From Okeania sp. KiyG1 (GTDB lineage: Bacteria > Cyanobacteriota > Cyanobacteriia > Cyanobacteriales > Microcoleaceae): 64,000 bases of DNA. The stretch is taken from NCBI RefSeq assembly GCF_014132355.1, contig NZ_BLZO01000187.1, positions 62,001 to 126,000 of the forward strand, given 5' to 3'. The notes below the pieces were generated by a model. That model made no database searches. It was given only the letters and a program-made list of their open reading frames with translations, and was not told where the DNA came from. Below, piece after piece: positions 29,097-37,620 of the stretch. A program made the position numbers and the translations under genes. The first letter of the stretch is position 1. Each line of letters opens with the position of its first letter.

Positions 29097-29495
29097 TTAT
29101 AAACCTTTATTCGTGTTATATAATTCCACAGATTCTTGAATAACACTTTTAAGTTCTGGAAGAGAACAAGGTTTAGTTACACATTTAAAAATATCAGCCT
29201 CTTTTACCTCATCAACACCACAATTTATTTGTTCTTCAGCATAACCACTTAACAAAATACGAACAGTATCAGGAAAACTCTCTCTTGTTTTTCTCAGAAA
29301 TTGAATACCAGTCATATCTGGCATACTTTGGTCAGAAATAATAATAGCCATTTCCCCTTCAGTGTCGAGAATTTCCATAGCTAAAGTAGCACTTTCTGCC
29401 TTAATAACTTTAAATTCACGTCTAAAAGTCCGATAAAGTAAATCCAAATTATTAGGTTCATCATCAACAACCATTAATTTAAGTTTTTCTGACAT
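29097..29495 (-). CDS. Single-domain response regulator (CheY-like receiver)
   Basis: The 132-residue protein is one receiver domain with no output domain. The acidic pocket is VVDDEP (residues 9-14), the phosphoacceptor is Asp55 in IIISDQSMPDMTG, the conserved Thr/Ser position is ILLSGYAEE, and the lysine is in VTKPCSLPEL. It closely resembles the receivers at 57949 and 59564 in this window, suggesting a shared type of partner kinase. No kinase gene is adjacent. It probably works by binding a partner in a phosphorelay. Start ATG 29495. Confidence 0.9.
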   Translation of the reverse strand: MSEKLKLMVVDDEPNNLDLLYRTFRREFKVIKAESATLAMEILDTEGEMAIIISDQSMPDMTGIQFLRKTRESFPDTVRILLSGYAEEQINCGVDEVKEADIFKCVTKPCSLPELKSVIQESVELYNTNKGL

Positions 29496-29994
29496 TGTTA
29501 AATTTATAGCAATTTCTTTCTAAGGAACAAGTTTTAACAAAATTGGTTATGTACAAATTTCTAAGTACCCATGCATAATTATCATATAGCAATTCTCAAT
29601 ATTTGTAGGGAACAGAAAATGAAGAACAACAAGTTTACCTTATGACTCCGAGAAACACTTGACTAGACAGATTCAAGAATTTAGAATTAAGAATTAAGAA
29701 TTTATAATTACCTCTTCTGATCAATAAGAGGATTGGATCAAAAGATTTTTTTTCTTCTCTTGGTCGATTGGATATGGTTAGGAAACCCATCCATCCCACC
29801 CTACGGGAAGCTCCGAAGATCGACCACTTTTTTTCTCCATGAATGGAGAGGCTTTATACCTGAATTTTTCGGTAACTAAATGTTTCATTATGTACATAAA
29901 ACTAGATTTTATAGGGGTCAGATAACGTCAGATTTTTCCTTCTCTCTAGATAACTAAACGCCTTCTTCCTCTTCCTTCTTCCTTCTTCCTTCTT
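29496..29994. repeat. Spacer with a dispersed repeat copy
   Basis: About 29705-29878 is a member of the family that starts TTACCTCT and ends CGGTAA. It contains CTTGGTCGATTGGATATGG and GAGAGGCTTTATACC; other members lie at 28222, 33215 and (inverted) 33650. 29962-29996 is a period-7 CTTCTTC run that reaches the stop codon of ccmP. There is no gene. Confidence 0.65.
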
Positions 29995-30633
29995 TTATTC
30001 TTGAGCTTGCTGAGAATGTTCCCGACCAGAAACATTTTGCATGGCCTCCAAAGCTGCTCGAGAACCTGCCAAAATATCTCGTTCTTCCCCTCCCAAATAA
30101 AGCCGACCAAAACTACCCACAGCTTGAATTTGCAAAATATTAATTAAAGCAGCTTTCTCCGCTTCATTAGCAGCTAAAGCAGCATAAGCAGCAGGTTGTA
30201 CTTCCAATACATAGAGAGTTTGTCCACCCAAAAGCATTTGGCCTCGACGATTACGATTAATCAATTGTGCTTGGTGAGAATCAATATTCCGGATCACCTG
30301 ACTAGAGACAATGCGAGGTTTGAGGCGATCGCGTTCCGCCACCCCCAAAGCTTGTAAAATAGCCTTTCCAGCAGCTTTCGTATCTCCCTGACGACTGGAA
30401 TGAATTTCTAGCAAACCATAAAGTCGTTCCACAAACTGTACCCCAGGCCGAACAGAATTAGACTTGAGGGCCACATCAGTAATCCGGTTAATTTCAATAC
30501 CTGGCGAAATCTCCACCCACAGAGAGGTATCCCCAGGTAGGGGCAAGAAGCCAAGGGCCACTGTACCGATATAAGCGGCGTGTTGAGGTTGCAAATTATC
30601 TATGTATACATAGCTGCGCAGTTCTATACCCAA
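29995..30633 (-). CDS. ccmP: Carboxysome shell protein CcmP (tandem BMC domains)
   Basis: CcmP is a trimeric double-BMC-domain shell component of beta-carboxysomes that stacks into a chamber with a gated pore for larger metabolites. The 212-residue product starts [20 protein letters not shown] and contains the first BMC-like half ([24 protein letters not shown]-type [13 protein letters not shown]) and the second ([52 protein letters not shown]). This is the pattern I know from cyanobacterial CcmP; no search was run. It lies away from any ccmKLMNO cluster, which is usual for ccmP. The start ATG is at 30633. Confidence 0.88.
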   Translation of the reverse strand: MGIELRSYVYIDNLQPQHAAYIGTVALGFLPLPGDTSLWVEISPGIEINRITDVALKSNSVRPGVQFVERLYGLLEIHSSRQGDTKAAGKAILQALGVAERDRLKPRIVSSQVIRNIDSHQAQLINRNRRGQMLLGGQTLYVLEVQPAAYAALAANEAEKAALINILQIQAVGSFGRLYLGGEERDILAGSRAALEAMQNVSGREHSQQAQE

Positions 30634-30769
30634 GACTTAAGTCTCCCTGTAATATGGAAAAATTTTAATCGTAAGTCATTATATGACAACAAATACACTG
30701 AGTTAGCGAAGTCAGAAGTCAGAAGTCAAAAGTCAAAAATAAGAAGTCAGAAGCAAGTGAATCACACAG

Positions 30770-30865
30770 TAGTAGCGTGACACACCTAAAATGTGGCAAT
30801 AGTAGGGGCGGGTTCGGCGTTAAGTTAATGGTGTTACAAATTATTCATGAACCCGTCCCCCTGCT
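30770..30865. repeat. Copy of the GGGGCGGGTT palindromic repeat
   Basis: AGTAGCGTGACACACCTAAA at 30770 followed by GGGGCGGGTTCGGCGTTAAG and a downstream GAACCCGTCCCC matches the unit at 16330-16430 closely. The segment 30700-30760 before it is a run of AGTCAGA heptamers. There is no gene in 30634-30929. Confidence 0.7.
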
Positions 30866-30929
30866 CGCGTAAGTCAAAAAAATTTTTTGTCATAAAGTCA
30901 TAAAATATAATCTTGAAACGTCCTATATA

Positions 30930-31160
30930 TTAGGAAGTGATTTTTGCTTAACTTCCGATGATGACACAGACCCGCCCCTCTGGGCCAAAAGTTGGATTCG
31001 TGAAGCATAGTCCCTGTCAGTTCTGAGTCTCGCAATGCTCAATACCTGATATGGCCTCGGGTCACGTTCCTCAAGCCACAGCTTCGACCGTGGGTTGCAG
31101 GTTAACAGTTCGTTACCCGTTCCTGCCTTCGAGCCGATGGGAATCCGACTATTGTCCATG
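30930..31160 (-). ncRNA. Candidate transposon-associated structured RNA (HEARO/omega-RNA-like)
   Basis: This GC-rich block of about 230 bp stands out from AT-rich surroundings. Read on the minus strand it holds several neighbouring hairpins: CCACGG-TCGAAG-CTGTGG, then GGCTTGAGG ... CGAGGCC, a TGAG ... CTCA stem and GGCCCAGAGGGGC. The minus strand is open for 78 codons, but the product (SRIPIGSKAGTGNELL...) looks like translated RNA rather than a protein. The design resembles guide RNAs that accompany IscB/TnpB elements, but I cannot confirm the family from memory and no nuclease ORF is attached. It might instead be another mobile-element end. Confidence 0.35.
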
Positions 31161-31204
31161 AGGTGTTAGTGGGATTATCAACCCTTGTATATACAGGAAA
31201 TTCA

Positions 31205-31777
31205 ATGAAAACCGCAATTAAGTTCTTTCAAACTCTGGCGATCGCTTTAGCGATATCAGTTGCTTTCTTAAGCATTCCCGGGACAACCTCCCCAGCTGCA
31301 GCCTATGATTGTCAATACCTGCCCTATGGACCTCGCATCTCTGGGGTAGTGACCAGGGTCAACGTAGCAGATTTTGAGGCGAGCAAGGAATTTTATGGGG
31401 ACGTTCTGGGGATGACATGCATTTTAAATTTTGACGATCCCCCCTATTGGGCCGAGTTCTACAATTCTGTGGACCCTAAAGCACAAGCAAGCATAGGTCT
31501 CAATAACAAGTTCGGAGAAACTAAAAAGAAGGTCGTTCCAACAGTGATTGTGCCTGATATCGCTTCTGCTTGTGAAAACCTTAATGCCTTTGGTGTCCCT
31601 ATCAAGTCAAGCGAATACGCTGGCAAGGGCGTATGTCTAGCTTTCTTCGATGACCCAAATGGAAATGAGGTGGCTTATCGTCAAGAGAACTGGGGTATCT
31701 TGAATGCACAGAATCCGGATGAAGAACCCGATATCAAAGCTGAATGTCTTGAGATAATCGAAGAGTTCTGCCAGTAA
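31205..31777 (+). CDS. Exported VOC-superfamily (glyoxalase/dioxygenase fold) protein
   Basis: Residues 1-33 form a signal peptide (MKTAIKFFQTLAIALAISVA, then SPAAAYD with an Ala-x-Ala type cleavage site). The mature part holds one vicinal-oxygen-chelate module: VVTRVNVADFEASKEFYGDV opens it, and PTVIVPDIASACENL and LAFFDDPNGNEVAYRQE close it with the typical FxDPxGN turn. A metal-site Glu (E in NEVAY) is present; the usual first His position is Thr/Arg here, so metal binding is uncertain. A tail rich in acids and Cys follows. I chose the ATG at 31205 over 31163 because the signal peptide begins there. Export of a VOC protein is unusual. Substrate unknown. Confidence 0.8.
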   Translation: MKTAIKFFQTLAIALAISVAFLSIPGTTSPAAAYDCQYLPYGPRISGVVTRVNVADFEASKEFYGDVLGMTCILNFDDPPYWAEFYNSVDPKAQASIGLNNKFGETKKKVVPTVIVPDIASACENLNAFGVPIKSSEYAGKGVCLAFFDDPNGNEVAYRQENWGILNAQNPDEEPDIKAECLEIIEEFCQ

Positions 31778-31942
31778 ATGGTTGCCAAGAATAGCTGTAA
31801 CCGTTTGCTTGTCTACAGTTAGCTGTATCTCATCTATCTGAAAAACGCTATAAACAACCTCCTTCTTAGGTATGGACTGGTGGCGGGATGAACTCCTGAC
31901 TGACCAACATTGGGAGGTTGCTTAAGTGTAGAGTTACTAAAA

Positions 31943-31967
31943 ATCCCGCCCTAGCTTTGGGTGGGAT
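31943..31967. terminator. Possible terminator-like hairpin in the VOC/pentapeptide spacer
   Basis: ATCCCGCCC (31943-31951) pairs with GGGTGGGAT (31959-31967) around a seven-base loop, lying 166 bp after the VOC gene. A T-run is weak, so it may instead be a repeat or transposon end. A flanking CAACCTCC ... GGAGGTTG inverted repeat (31855-31920) supports the latter. The rest of 31778-32168 has octamer-like CCCATCTC repeats and no gene. Confidence 0.35.
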
Positions 31968-32168
31968 TCTGCTTTCTGGAGGTTAAGAAAATTGTAGGGT
32001 GCTTTAGACAGCTTAAATTCAGACTATGAAAGAGATTTAACAATCCGTTGTAACGCACCGTTTTAGTTGTGTCGATCTACTACTTTTTTGAGACTAACAA
32101 TCAGCAGATAATAAACGGTGCCTTAGCAAAGCGTAATGCACCCATCTCCCCATCTCCCCATCTCCCAT

Positions 32169-33143
32169 CTAAGGTAATTTACAACCCTCTAAATTAGCAT
32201 TTTCCAGATTAGTATTCTCAAGATTAGTATTTTCTAAATTAGCATCCTGAAGATTTGCAGATTCTAAATTAGCATTACTCAAGTCAGCACCAAAAAAATT
32301 AGCTCTACTCAAATTAGCATCCCATAATTCTGCATATTTCAAATTAGCGTTTTTCAGGTCAGCTTCTTGAAGATTAGCTCCGCTTAAATTAGTATCTCTC
32401 AGGTCAGCTTCCTCTAAATTTACCCTGTTCAAATTAATGTTACTTAGATTAGCATTTTTGAGAATAATATTCCTCAAATTTGCATGATAACAATTAGCAC
32501 CTTTCAGGTTGGCATAACTTAAATTAGCCTGACTTAAGTTGACATTTTGTAAATTAACATGACTGAAGTTTATATTTACTAAATACATTCCATTTAAGTC
32601 AACATTACTGAGATTAGCTCCCCACATAAAAGCATGAGTAAAATCAACCCCTTTCAAACAAGCATGACTGAAATTACAACAACTCAAATAAGCATCTGTT
32701 AGATTAGCATTTTGCAAATTAGCATGACTGAAATTTGTATTTCTCAAGTTAGAATTTTTGAGGTTAGCTGAACTTAAATTAATCCGACTCAAATCAACAT
32801 CTGTTAATTCAGCATTACAGAGATTAGCCCTAATAAATTTTCTATTACCATTTATATATAATTCTAAAAGTCTAGCTACTTCCCATTGATATTCTGATAA
32901 TGCCTGTATAACTTGAGGTTCTTCTATTTCCTGCAAAATAGCATAAGCTCTCCATTGTATTTCTTGTGAATTATCTTGTAATGCCTTAATTATTAAATCT
33001 AGGCTAATTTTTTGCCCTTTTATTGCTGCAGATAATGTCGCGATGTTATTTGCTAACAGCAATTGTTTAACGTCTTCAGTTTCTAATATTAATTTATTAG
33101 CTAAATCAGTATCGAAATAAATTTGATTAGGATTATTGCTCAT
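32169..33143 (-). CDS. Pentapeptide-repeat protein with HEAT-like N-terminus
   Basis: The 324-residue protein has an N-terminal ~100 residues without pentapeptides, including a PBS-lyase/HEAT-like unit (LIIKALQDNSQEIQWRAYAI). Then more than 40 A(D/N)LxX pentapeptides run from about residue 105 to the end (RANLCNAELTDVDLSRINLS and so on). The repeats fold into a right-handed quadrilateral beta helix; the role is usually scaffolding or protein binding and cannot be told here. No signal or membrane segment is seen. The C-terminal repeats (NLENTNLENTNLENANLEG) are nearly identical to each other and probably recently expanded. Start ATG 33143. Confidence 0.9.
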   Translation of the reverse strand: MSNNPNQIYFDTDLANKLILETEDVKQLLLANNIATLSAAIKGQKISLDLIIKALQDNSQEIQWRAYAILQEIEEPQVIQALSEYQWEVARLLELYINGNRKFIRANLCNAELTDVDLSRINLSSANLKNSNLRNTNFSHANLQNANLTDAYLSCCNFSHACLKGVDFTHAFMWGANLSNVDLNGMYLVNINFSHVNLQNVNLSQANLSYANLKGANCYHANLRNIILKNANLSNINLNRVNLEEADLRDTNLSGANLQEADLKNANLKYAELWDANLSRANFFGADLSNANLESANLQDANLENTNLENTNLENANLEGCKLP

Positions 33144-34379
33144 GATTGAGAAGAAAGAAGGAAGAGGGAAGAGGGAAGAAGTTCATTAATTGATAATTGA
33201 TAATGGATAATTGATAATTACCTCTGGTTAAAACCGCTACGGAATTGAATATAAGGAAATATTATTTCTTCTCTTGGTTGATTGGATATGGCGAGGGGAC
33301 CTCGCCATCCCTCAACCGCTTTTTCCCCTTAAAAGGGAGGCTTTAAACCAGAATTATTTAATTATTAGTAATTAATAATTAATAATTCGGTAAGAGGAAA
33401 AGGTAGAAGGGAAAAGGAAAAAGAAAAAGTATTAGAGTGGAAGAGGAAAAAATCTAGTATTTTCCAAGTTTTAAGCTTTATTTTTCTATGTCAAATATAG
33501 TCATGGCAAATGCTTTTTTAATATCAGTTTGTAATATCAAGTCTCATTAATTAGCCCGTGGTAAAAATGTTTTATCTGATAAAATTTTCCCTGTTCCCTA
33601 TTTCCTGTTCCCTATTCCCTATTCCCTATTCCCTATTCCCTATTCCCTGTTACCGAATAATTAAGATTTAAAGCCTCTTCTTTCAAGGAGAAACAAGAAA
33701 AAATTTTCCTTTGAGTCAATCCTCTTCTTTTAAAGGAGAGGTAATTAATAATAATTAATTATTAATAATTAATAATTAATTGTTTAACTTACCTACTTTT
33801 AGAGAATGAAAACCAATAAAAATTAGCAGTTGTTGTCAAACTTAAAAAAAGTAAATTTATTTTATGATTATTAGCGATTTCAGCCACTTTGCCGATTTTA
33901 AATTAGATAAAGTTATCTTCTTTTCTGCTTTTTATTTAAACGATAGTCATCTGATTTTTTGACTACAGAAATATTCATCTTAGAAGCTTTTTTGCAGTTT
34001 TTTTCAAAGTTTTCAATAAATCTTTTTCTTTAATAGGTCTTAAATACTGCTTGAATAAATCTTTTTCTAAACTCATTGCTTGACTTGAACTCTACAAAAT
34101 CTATTTTAGCTCATAGAAGAAGGAAGAAGGAAGAAGGAAGAGGGAAGAAGGAAGAAGGAAGAAGGAAGAGGGAAGAAAGGAAAGGAAGTAGGAAAAGAGA
34201 AAAGGGAAAAATCTGGTGTTGTCTGAGTTTTATAGAACCCATTTGAGATTTATTGAAAAAGAGATGGGGAGATGGGGACTATTTTTCAACCTTTTTCTCT
34301 TATACCAATATGGGAATTGCTATAGACAGTTGTCATAAATTACAATATAATACAAGTAATACAAAATATAAGGACTCAG
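33144..34379. repeat. 1.2-kb gene-poor region with dispersed and tandem repeats
   Basis: 33215-33395 is a full member of the TTACCTCT ... CGGTAA family, and 33650-33752 is an inverted member (starting GTTACCGAATAATTAAG). 33595-33655 contains CCCTATT heptamers, 34120-34175 GAAGGAA heptamers. On the minus strand around 33960-34085 there are two short open stretches (33 and 21 codons, Lys-rich) that may be debris of a lost gene. I would not call them genes. Confidence 0.6.
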
Positions 34380-34743
34380 ATGGCACGACTAAATCAAATT
34401 ATTGCGATTGAAAAAGGAATCAAAAGTCGGTCAGTGCAGGAACTAGCAGAAGCTCAAAAAGCTTTGCAGAAACCTGCTTTACTTTCCGGCATTTCTCGAA
34501 CCTATCGCCCCAAGGATGAGGAGGGAGAACAACTCCCACCAGAGTCGAAAAGGGTGGAAGTTAAAGCAGAAGAGATTATCCGTAAAACCTCCGAGGTATT
34601 AACTAAGTTGTTTGATGTGACGGCAACAAAAGATTGGACAAACTGTACCGCCCGAGCTGATGTGGTGGTGGATGGTCAAACATTGTTGACTCAAGCTCCG
34701 GTTAGTTATCTACTTTTCCTAGAAAAGCAGTTTGCAGACTTAC

Positions 34744-34978
34744 CGAAAAATTGGGTTTAAAGCCTCGCCCTTGTAGGGCGACTTTTTATTTTATGTTAAG
34801 TGAATTGAATATATGCTATAGTGTTATTAGTTGCCGGGGGGCACTCGGAAACTCTAAACGGACGTGGAGGCAAGCGTCAGACTACTGCCAAAGTAGCAGC
34901 AGCCTGTGAGACGTCAACCCACCGAGGAGCTAAGGCTCGGTAGGAATCCCCGTGCCTTTAGGCCGGGGAGGATGTCAA
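34744..34978 (+). mobile_element. Non-autonomous IS608-like (IS200/IS605) element, 235 bp
   Basis: The left flank ends in TTAC (34740-34743) and the element ends in TCAA (34975-34978), exactly the left and right cleavage tetranucleotides known for IS608. The left-end hairpin is CGCCC-TTGTA-GGGCG (34766-34780). The right-end hairpin is CCCCG-T-GCC-TTTA-GGC-CGGGG (34949-34968), followed by AGGATGTCAA. The interior retains a stretch equal to the last codons of tnpB and the region that encodes the omega RNA, but no transposase. The same ends bound the longer element at 37621-39081. Confidence 0.85.
34830..34978 (+). ncRNA. Predicted omega (guide) RNA region of the 235-bp element
   Basis: In TnpB systems the omega RNA overlaps the 3' end of tnpB and the right end of the element, and its guide lies just outside. 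Here 34830-34978 aligns by eye with the corresponding part of the longer copy (CGGACGTGGAGGCAAGC, GTAGCAGCAGCCTGTG, CGTCAACCCACCGA, then the terminal hairpin). The expected guide would start at 34979, i.e. the interrupted gene itself. Without a TnpB in cis it could only work with one supplied in trans. Confidence 0.5.
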
Positions 34979-35260
34979 GGTCTTTTATTAAGAAATTGCC
35001 TGTTCTGGATGCGACAGATACTTGGACATTTGACGAATCTTCAGACTGTTGGGCAACGGAACCAGTCCAAACTTTGCGAACTTTCAAAACTCCCCGTAAC
35101 CACGTTAAGGCTGAAGCAACGGAACATCATCCCGCACAAGTGGAGGTATATTATGAAGATGTGACTATTGGATATTGGCGGACGGTAAAATTTTCAGGTG
35201 CTTTGCCTGCACGTCGGGTTAATGAAATGTTGGAAAGGTTAGAAAAACTTTCTCAAGCTG

Positions 35261-35482
35261 TTAAGTTTGCTCGTGAAGAATCCCCACGTTGCTTGTCCGA
35301 GGCCAAATGTGCTTGCAATCCAAGCAGTAATAGTTAATCCAACCTTCCTGGATATTATTGCTGCCACATTTTGGACAAAGTAAATTACGGTAAAAATCAA
35401 AAATCGTCATCCTCCATCTCAATTGAAGGTCGAATTTGGAATTCAAGTGTTTTTGACAAAAAATTTTCAATATCTTTAACAC
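35261..35482 (-). CDS. Small zinc-ribbon protein
   Basis: The 73-residue product contains CPKC ... CLDC with 14 residues between the pairs (LLCPKCGSNNIQEGW then NYYCLDCKHIW), a treble-clef/zinc-ribbon pattern like the N-terminal finger of IS1-type transposases or small phage regulators. The GTG start at 35482 is uncertain; an ATG at 35410 gives a 49-residue version starting MTIFDFYRN. Its 3' end overlaps the tail of the convergent interrupted gene by 77 bp, which lowers confidence. Confidence 0.4.
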   Translation of the reverse strand: MLKILKIFCQKHLNSKFDLQLRWRMTIFDFYRNLLCPKCGSNNIQEGWINYYCLDCKHIWPRTSNVGILHEQT

Positions 35483-35530
35483 AAAGACGATGACGCTTCA
35501 TTTCTCTCAATAACCTTTTATCCCTTTCTT

Positions 35531-35734
35531 TTAATAAACTCTCTGTATTTTTAAATTACTCTCATTTTCCTTAATTTGATACTCTATTTTTCCTATGTAC
35601 CTAAAAACTCCCCAACTGCCAACAATTACAACTGCAAAAGTAGATATCATGCCAATAGTGACAACTGTTTCTGGTGGCATTTTTTGAATTTTATTGATAA
35701 CTTTATATAACGCTAATTCTTTGGAAAAATACAA
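35531..35734 (-). CDS. Small single-pass membrane protein
   Basis: This 67-residue protein has one transmembrane helix (VVTIGMISTFAVVIVGSWGV, residues 24-43) flanked by a Lys-rich N-terminal part and a charged C-terminal helix (IEYQIKENESNLKIQ). In a prophage-like setting, with a peptidase gene in the same island, it could be a holin or spanin-like protein, but nothing in the sequence proves that. It is the last gene of the minus-strand run. Confidence 0.5.
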   Translation of the reverse strand: MYFSKELALYKVINKIQKMPPETVVTIGMISTFAVVIVGSWGVFRYIGKIEYQIKENESNLKIQRVY

Positions 35735-35785
35735 TTCAAATATTTTTCCTTAAATTCTATTCGTTAAAAAAATAATTCTATTTCA

Positions 35786-36162
35786 CTATGGCTCTATATA
35801 TTCCCAGATAGACAAAGTTATTTCGCTCATTCTTGTAGGAACAATAAACTTTAAAGAATAACTAACTTTAGTAGGTAATTGAATTAAAGTTTTATTATTA
35901 ATTTTGAGATTTTGGTTGTAGGCAATAACATTAGTGTCAATATTAGGAATGTTAATTAATACTTCCAAATACGCACCCAACCACCAATAACTAGGAACAG
36001 TGGGGTTAAAAGGTTGCACTACAATATCAGAATTTTGAAAGGTAATAGGAATTATAATTGGGTCAATAGGATAATATTGATTTGGTGTTTTATAAACAGC
36101 TTCATATTTTTGATAAAACTTAAAGCCCAATTTTCACTATTAACTATTGTTTGGTCAATCAT
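35786..36162 (-). CDS. Island protein of unknown function with an apparent frameshift near its start
   Basis: The main ORF (35786-36130) begins with TTG and has a stop directly upstream. The natural start is probably the ATG at 36162-36160, which overlaps the TGA of the upstream gene (ATGA, typical translational coupling). From that ATG the frame reads MIDQTIVNSE and then needs one additional base near 36132 (an A4 run) to enter the main frame at KLGFKFYQKYEAV. The product would be about 125 residues, beta-rich (PIIIPITFQNSDIVVQPFNP), without recognisable domain. The frameshift may be real decay or a sequence error. Confidence 0.5.
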
Positions 36163-36782
36163 TGACTTCGTTTAATTGAAGCCATAACACTATTTTTTCC
36201 TAAAATAAGACTAGCTGTGCCATTAGTTCCCATAACTGAAGCTAAAGGCCCAATGGGCGCGGTTTGGCTGAATTGCGCAATAAACCAATCGTAAACATCG
36301 TCAAAGCTCGGAGTTCCTGTTAAAGATGGATTAAACCCAAAAGGGATTAATCTGTGGGATTGCCCGTCACTTTCTTCGCTGTAATCTCTTATCCAACTGG
36401 TACCCCATTCTGTTTTTTGTCTAGTTGGAGTGCCTACACCATGAACAATTAGCACTCTGGCATATTTGGTTGTGGCGTATTTATTTGAAACTTTTGCAGC
36501 ATTTTTAATATCGGCGTTATAAGGCAAACAGCCAATTTTTGCCAATCCTGCTGCATCAATAGTTTTGCAAACTTTTTCAATAGATGCTACTGTGTCTCGG
36601 ACTATGTAATATAGTTCTGTTGGATCTTTAAAAGACGGCACCAAAACATCTATAGTTTCGCCTTGAGGAGTATAAGTAGTTTGTTTATTGGGGTCTGCTC
36701 GTCTAGCAACTAAAGCTTTTAATTTTCTTTCTTCTTGAGCGATTTTTTCGGATAAATATATTGAGTCTTTGATTTGTCCCAT
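36159..36782 (-). CDS. Island protein of unknown function, paralogue of its upstream neighbour
   Basis: This 207-residue protein opens with a charged helix (EKIAQEERKLKALVARR) followed by a domain with QGETIDVLVPSFKDPTELYY, EWGTSWIRDYSEESDGQ and SHRLIPFGFNP. The neighbouring 194-residue product has the same order of motifs (VTYYVPSLTDPEELYIKV, LTPWGTRVVDYNNEIAGQKS, RQLPIGG), so the two are paralogues from a tandem duplication. Both look like virion or surface structural proteins by composition, but I do not recognise the family. Its stop overlaps the start of the next gene. Confidence 0.6.
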   Translation of the reverse strand: MGQIKDSIYLSEKIAQEERKLKALVARRADPNKQTTYTPQGETIDVLVPSFKDPTELYYIVRDTVASIEKVCKTIDAAGLAKIGCLPYNADIKNAAKVSNKYATTKYARVLIVHGVGTPTRQKTEWGTSWIRDYSEESDGQSHRLIPFGFNPSLTGTPSFDDVYDWFIAQFSQTAPIGPLASVMGTNGTASLILGKNSVMASIKRSQ

Positions 36783-36797
36783 TTTTTTAATTAAATT

Positions 36798-37382
36798 TCA
36801 TGCTTCTAAATTTTTACTATCAATAACAGAGTTATCTACGCCCAAAAGGTAAACAGCACATGGTTTAGCGGTGGAAACAATTTCGCTATCTATTGTTCTC
36901 CAAATCAAATTTATGTCTTTCATATTAGCGCCACCTATAGGAAGCTGACGGCTCTTTTGACCAGCTATTTCATTGTTGTAATCAACTACTCTAGTTCCCC
37001 AAGGCGTAAGCCTTGCTACTGCAGTAGCTCGTTTGTGTTCGACTTTAATGCTGCAATAATGGTTAGAAAAACCACGTTGAGGAGCAGAAGCTTTATTTGC
37101 TGGTAAATTTAACGTTCCGCCAATGCTTGTTAAGTTAATTTCTTCTGCTCCGCCTAAAATTTGTATAAGACTCGTTTCAGGTACAGATACTTTTATATAA
37201 AGTTCTTCTGGATCGGTGAGGGAAGGTACATAATATGTAACCATATCGCCTTTACCTTGATAAGCTGTGGTAGCTCCTTGCTCAATTTGTTGTTTTAAAG
37301 CATTGTCTTTGTACTCTTCTCTTTTTTTAGCTATAGCTGTTTGTCGCTTTAGTCTTACAAGCTTTGTTGATAATCTAGCCAT
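36798..37382 (-). CDS. Island protein of unknown function, paralogue of its downstream neighbour
   Basis: This is a 194-residue protein with a basic N-terminal helix (ARLSTKLVRLKRQTAIAKKR) and a globular part sharing the PSLTDPEELY and TPWGTRVVDY blocks with the 36159-36782 product. Only 15 bp separate the two genes, in the same frame, as expected of a recent tandem duplication. A perfect 18-bp palindrome lies 60 bp upstream (37442-37459) and may control this pair. Function unknown. Confidence 0.6.
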   Translation of the reverse strand: MARLSTKLVRLKRQTAIAKKREEYKDNALKQQIEQGATTAYQGKGDMVTYYVPSLTDPEELYIKVSVPETSLIQILGGAEEINLTSIGGTLNLPANKASAPQRGFSNHYCSIKVEHKRATAVARLTPWGTRVVDYNNEIAGQKSRQLPIGGANMKDINLIWRTIDSEIVSTAKPCAVYLLGVDNSVIDSKNLEA

Positions 37383-37441
37383 ATATTTTTGTTGGTTAGT
37401 TATCTTTTATTTTTAGCTTAAAAACTACTGGGTTTTACGCT

Positions 37442-37459
37442 AGATAGGTATACCTATCT
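37442..37459. promoter_or_regulatory. Perfect 18-bp palindrome upstream of the paralogue pair
   Basis: AGATAGGTATACCTATCT is its own reverse complement. It lies between the stop codon of the interrupted gene (37470-37472) and the ATG at 37382, in the only sizeable spacer of this minus-strand run. This is consistent with an operator for a dimeric regulator, though a terminator-like stem cannot be excluded. No second copy was seen in the island. Confidence 0.4.
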
Positions 37460-37620
37460 GAGCATTTTTTTACAAATTTACAAGGTTAGGTAAAATTTCC
37501 CCTTTATCACTGATTAAAGTTATTAATTGTGGCCATTTATGCAGGAAAATTGTGGCGTATTGAAATTTTACATCTGCTATAGGTCTGTGACGTGGTTCTG
37601 TAATTTGTTTTCCTAACACA

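Larger units (their letters stand above)
34380..35337 (+). pseudogene. Conserved phage/plasmid-type protein interrupted by a 235-bp IS element
   Basis: The N-terminal part (34380-34743, starting MARLNQIIAIEKGIKSRSVQ) and the C-terminal part (34979-35337, SFIKKLPVLDATDTWTF ... VKFSGALPARRVNEMLERLE) belong to one reading frame. Joining base 34743 to 34979 gives GAC TTA CGG TCT, coding DLRSFIKKLPVLD with no frame change, for about 240 residues. I associate the sequence with a conserved family of unknown function (I believe DUF7873) seen in mobile elements; the name needs checking. After FAREES the last ~18 residues look divergent. As it stands the N-terminal ORF stops inside the IS at 34760. A second ORF could start at ATG 34972 inside the IS right end. 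Confidence 0.8.

Noticed and set aside
30923-31159. 78-codon minus-strand protein (SRIPIGSKAGTGNELL)
   Set aside because: The DNA folds into successive hairpins and the translation has no protein-like pattern; better explained as a structured RNA or element end.
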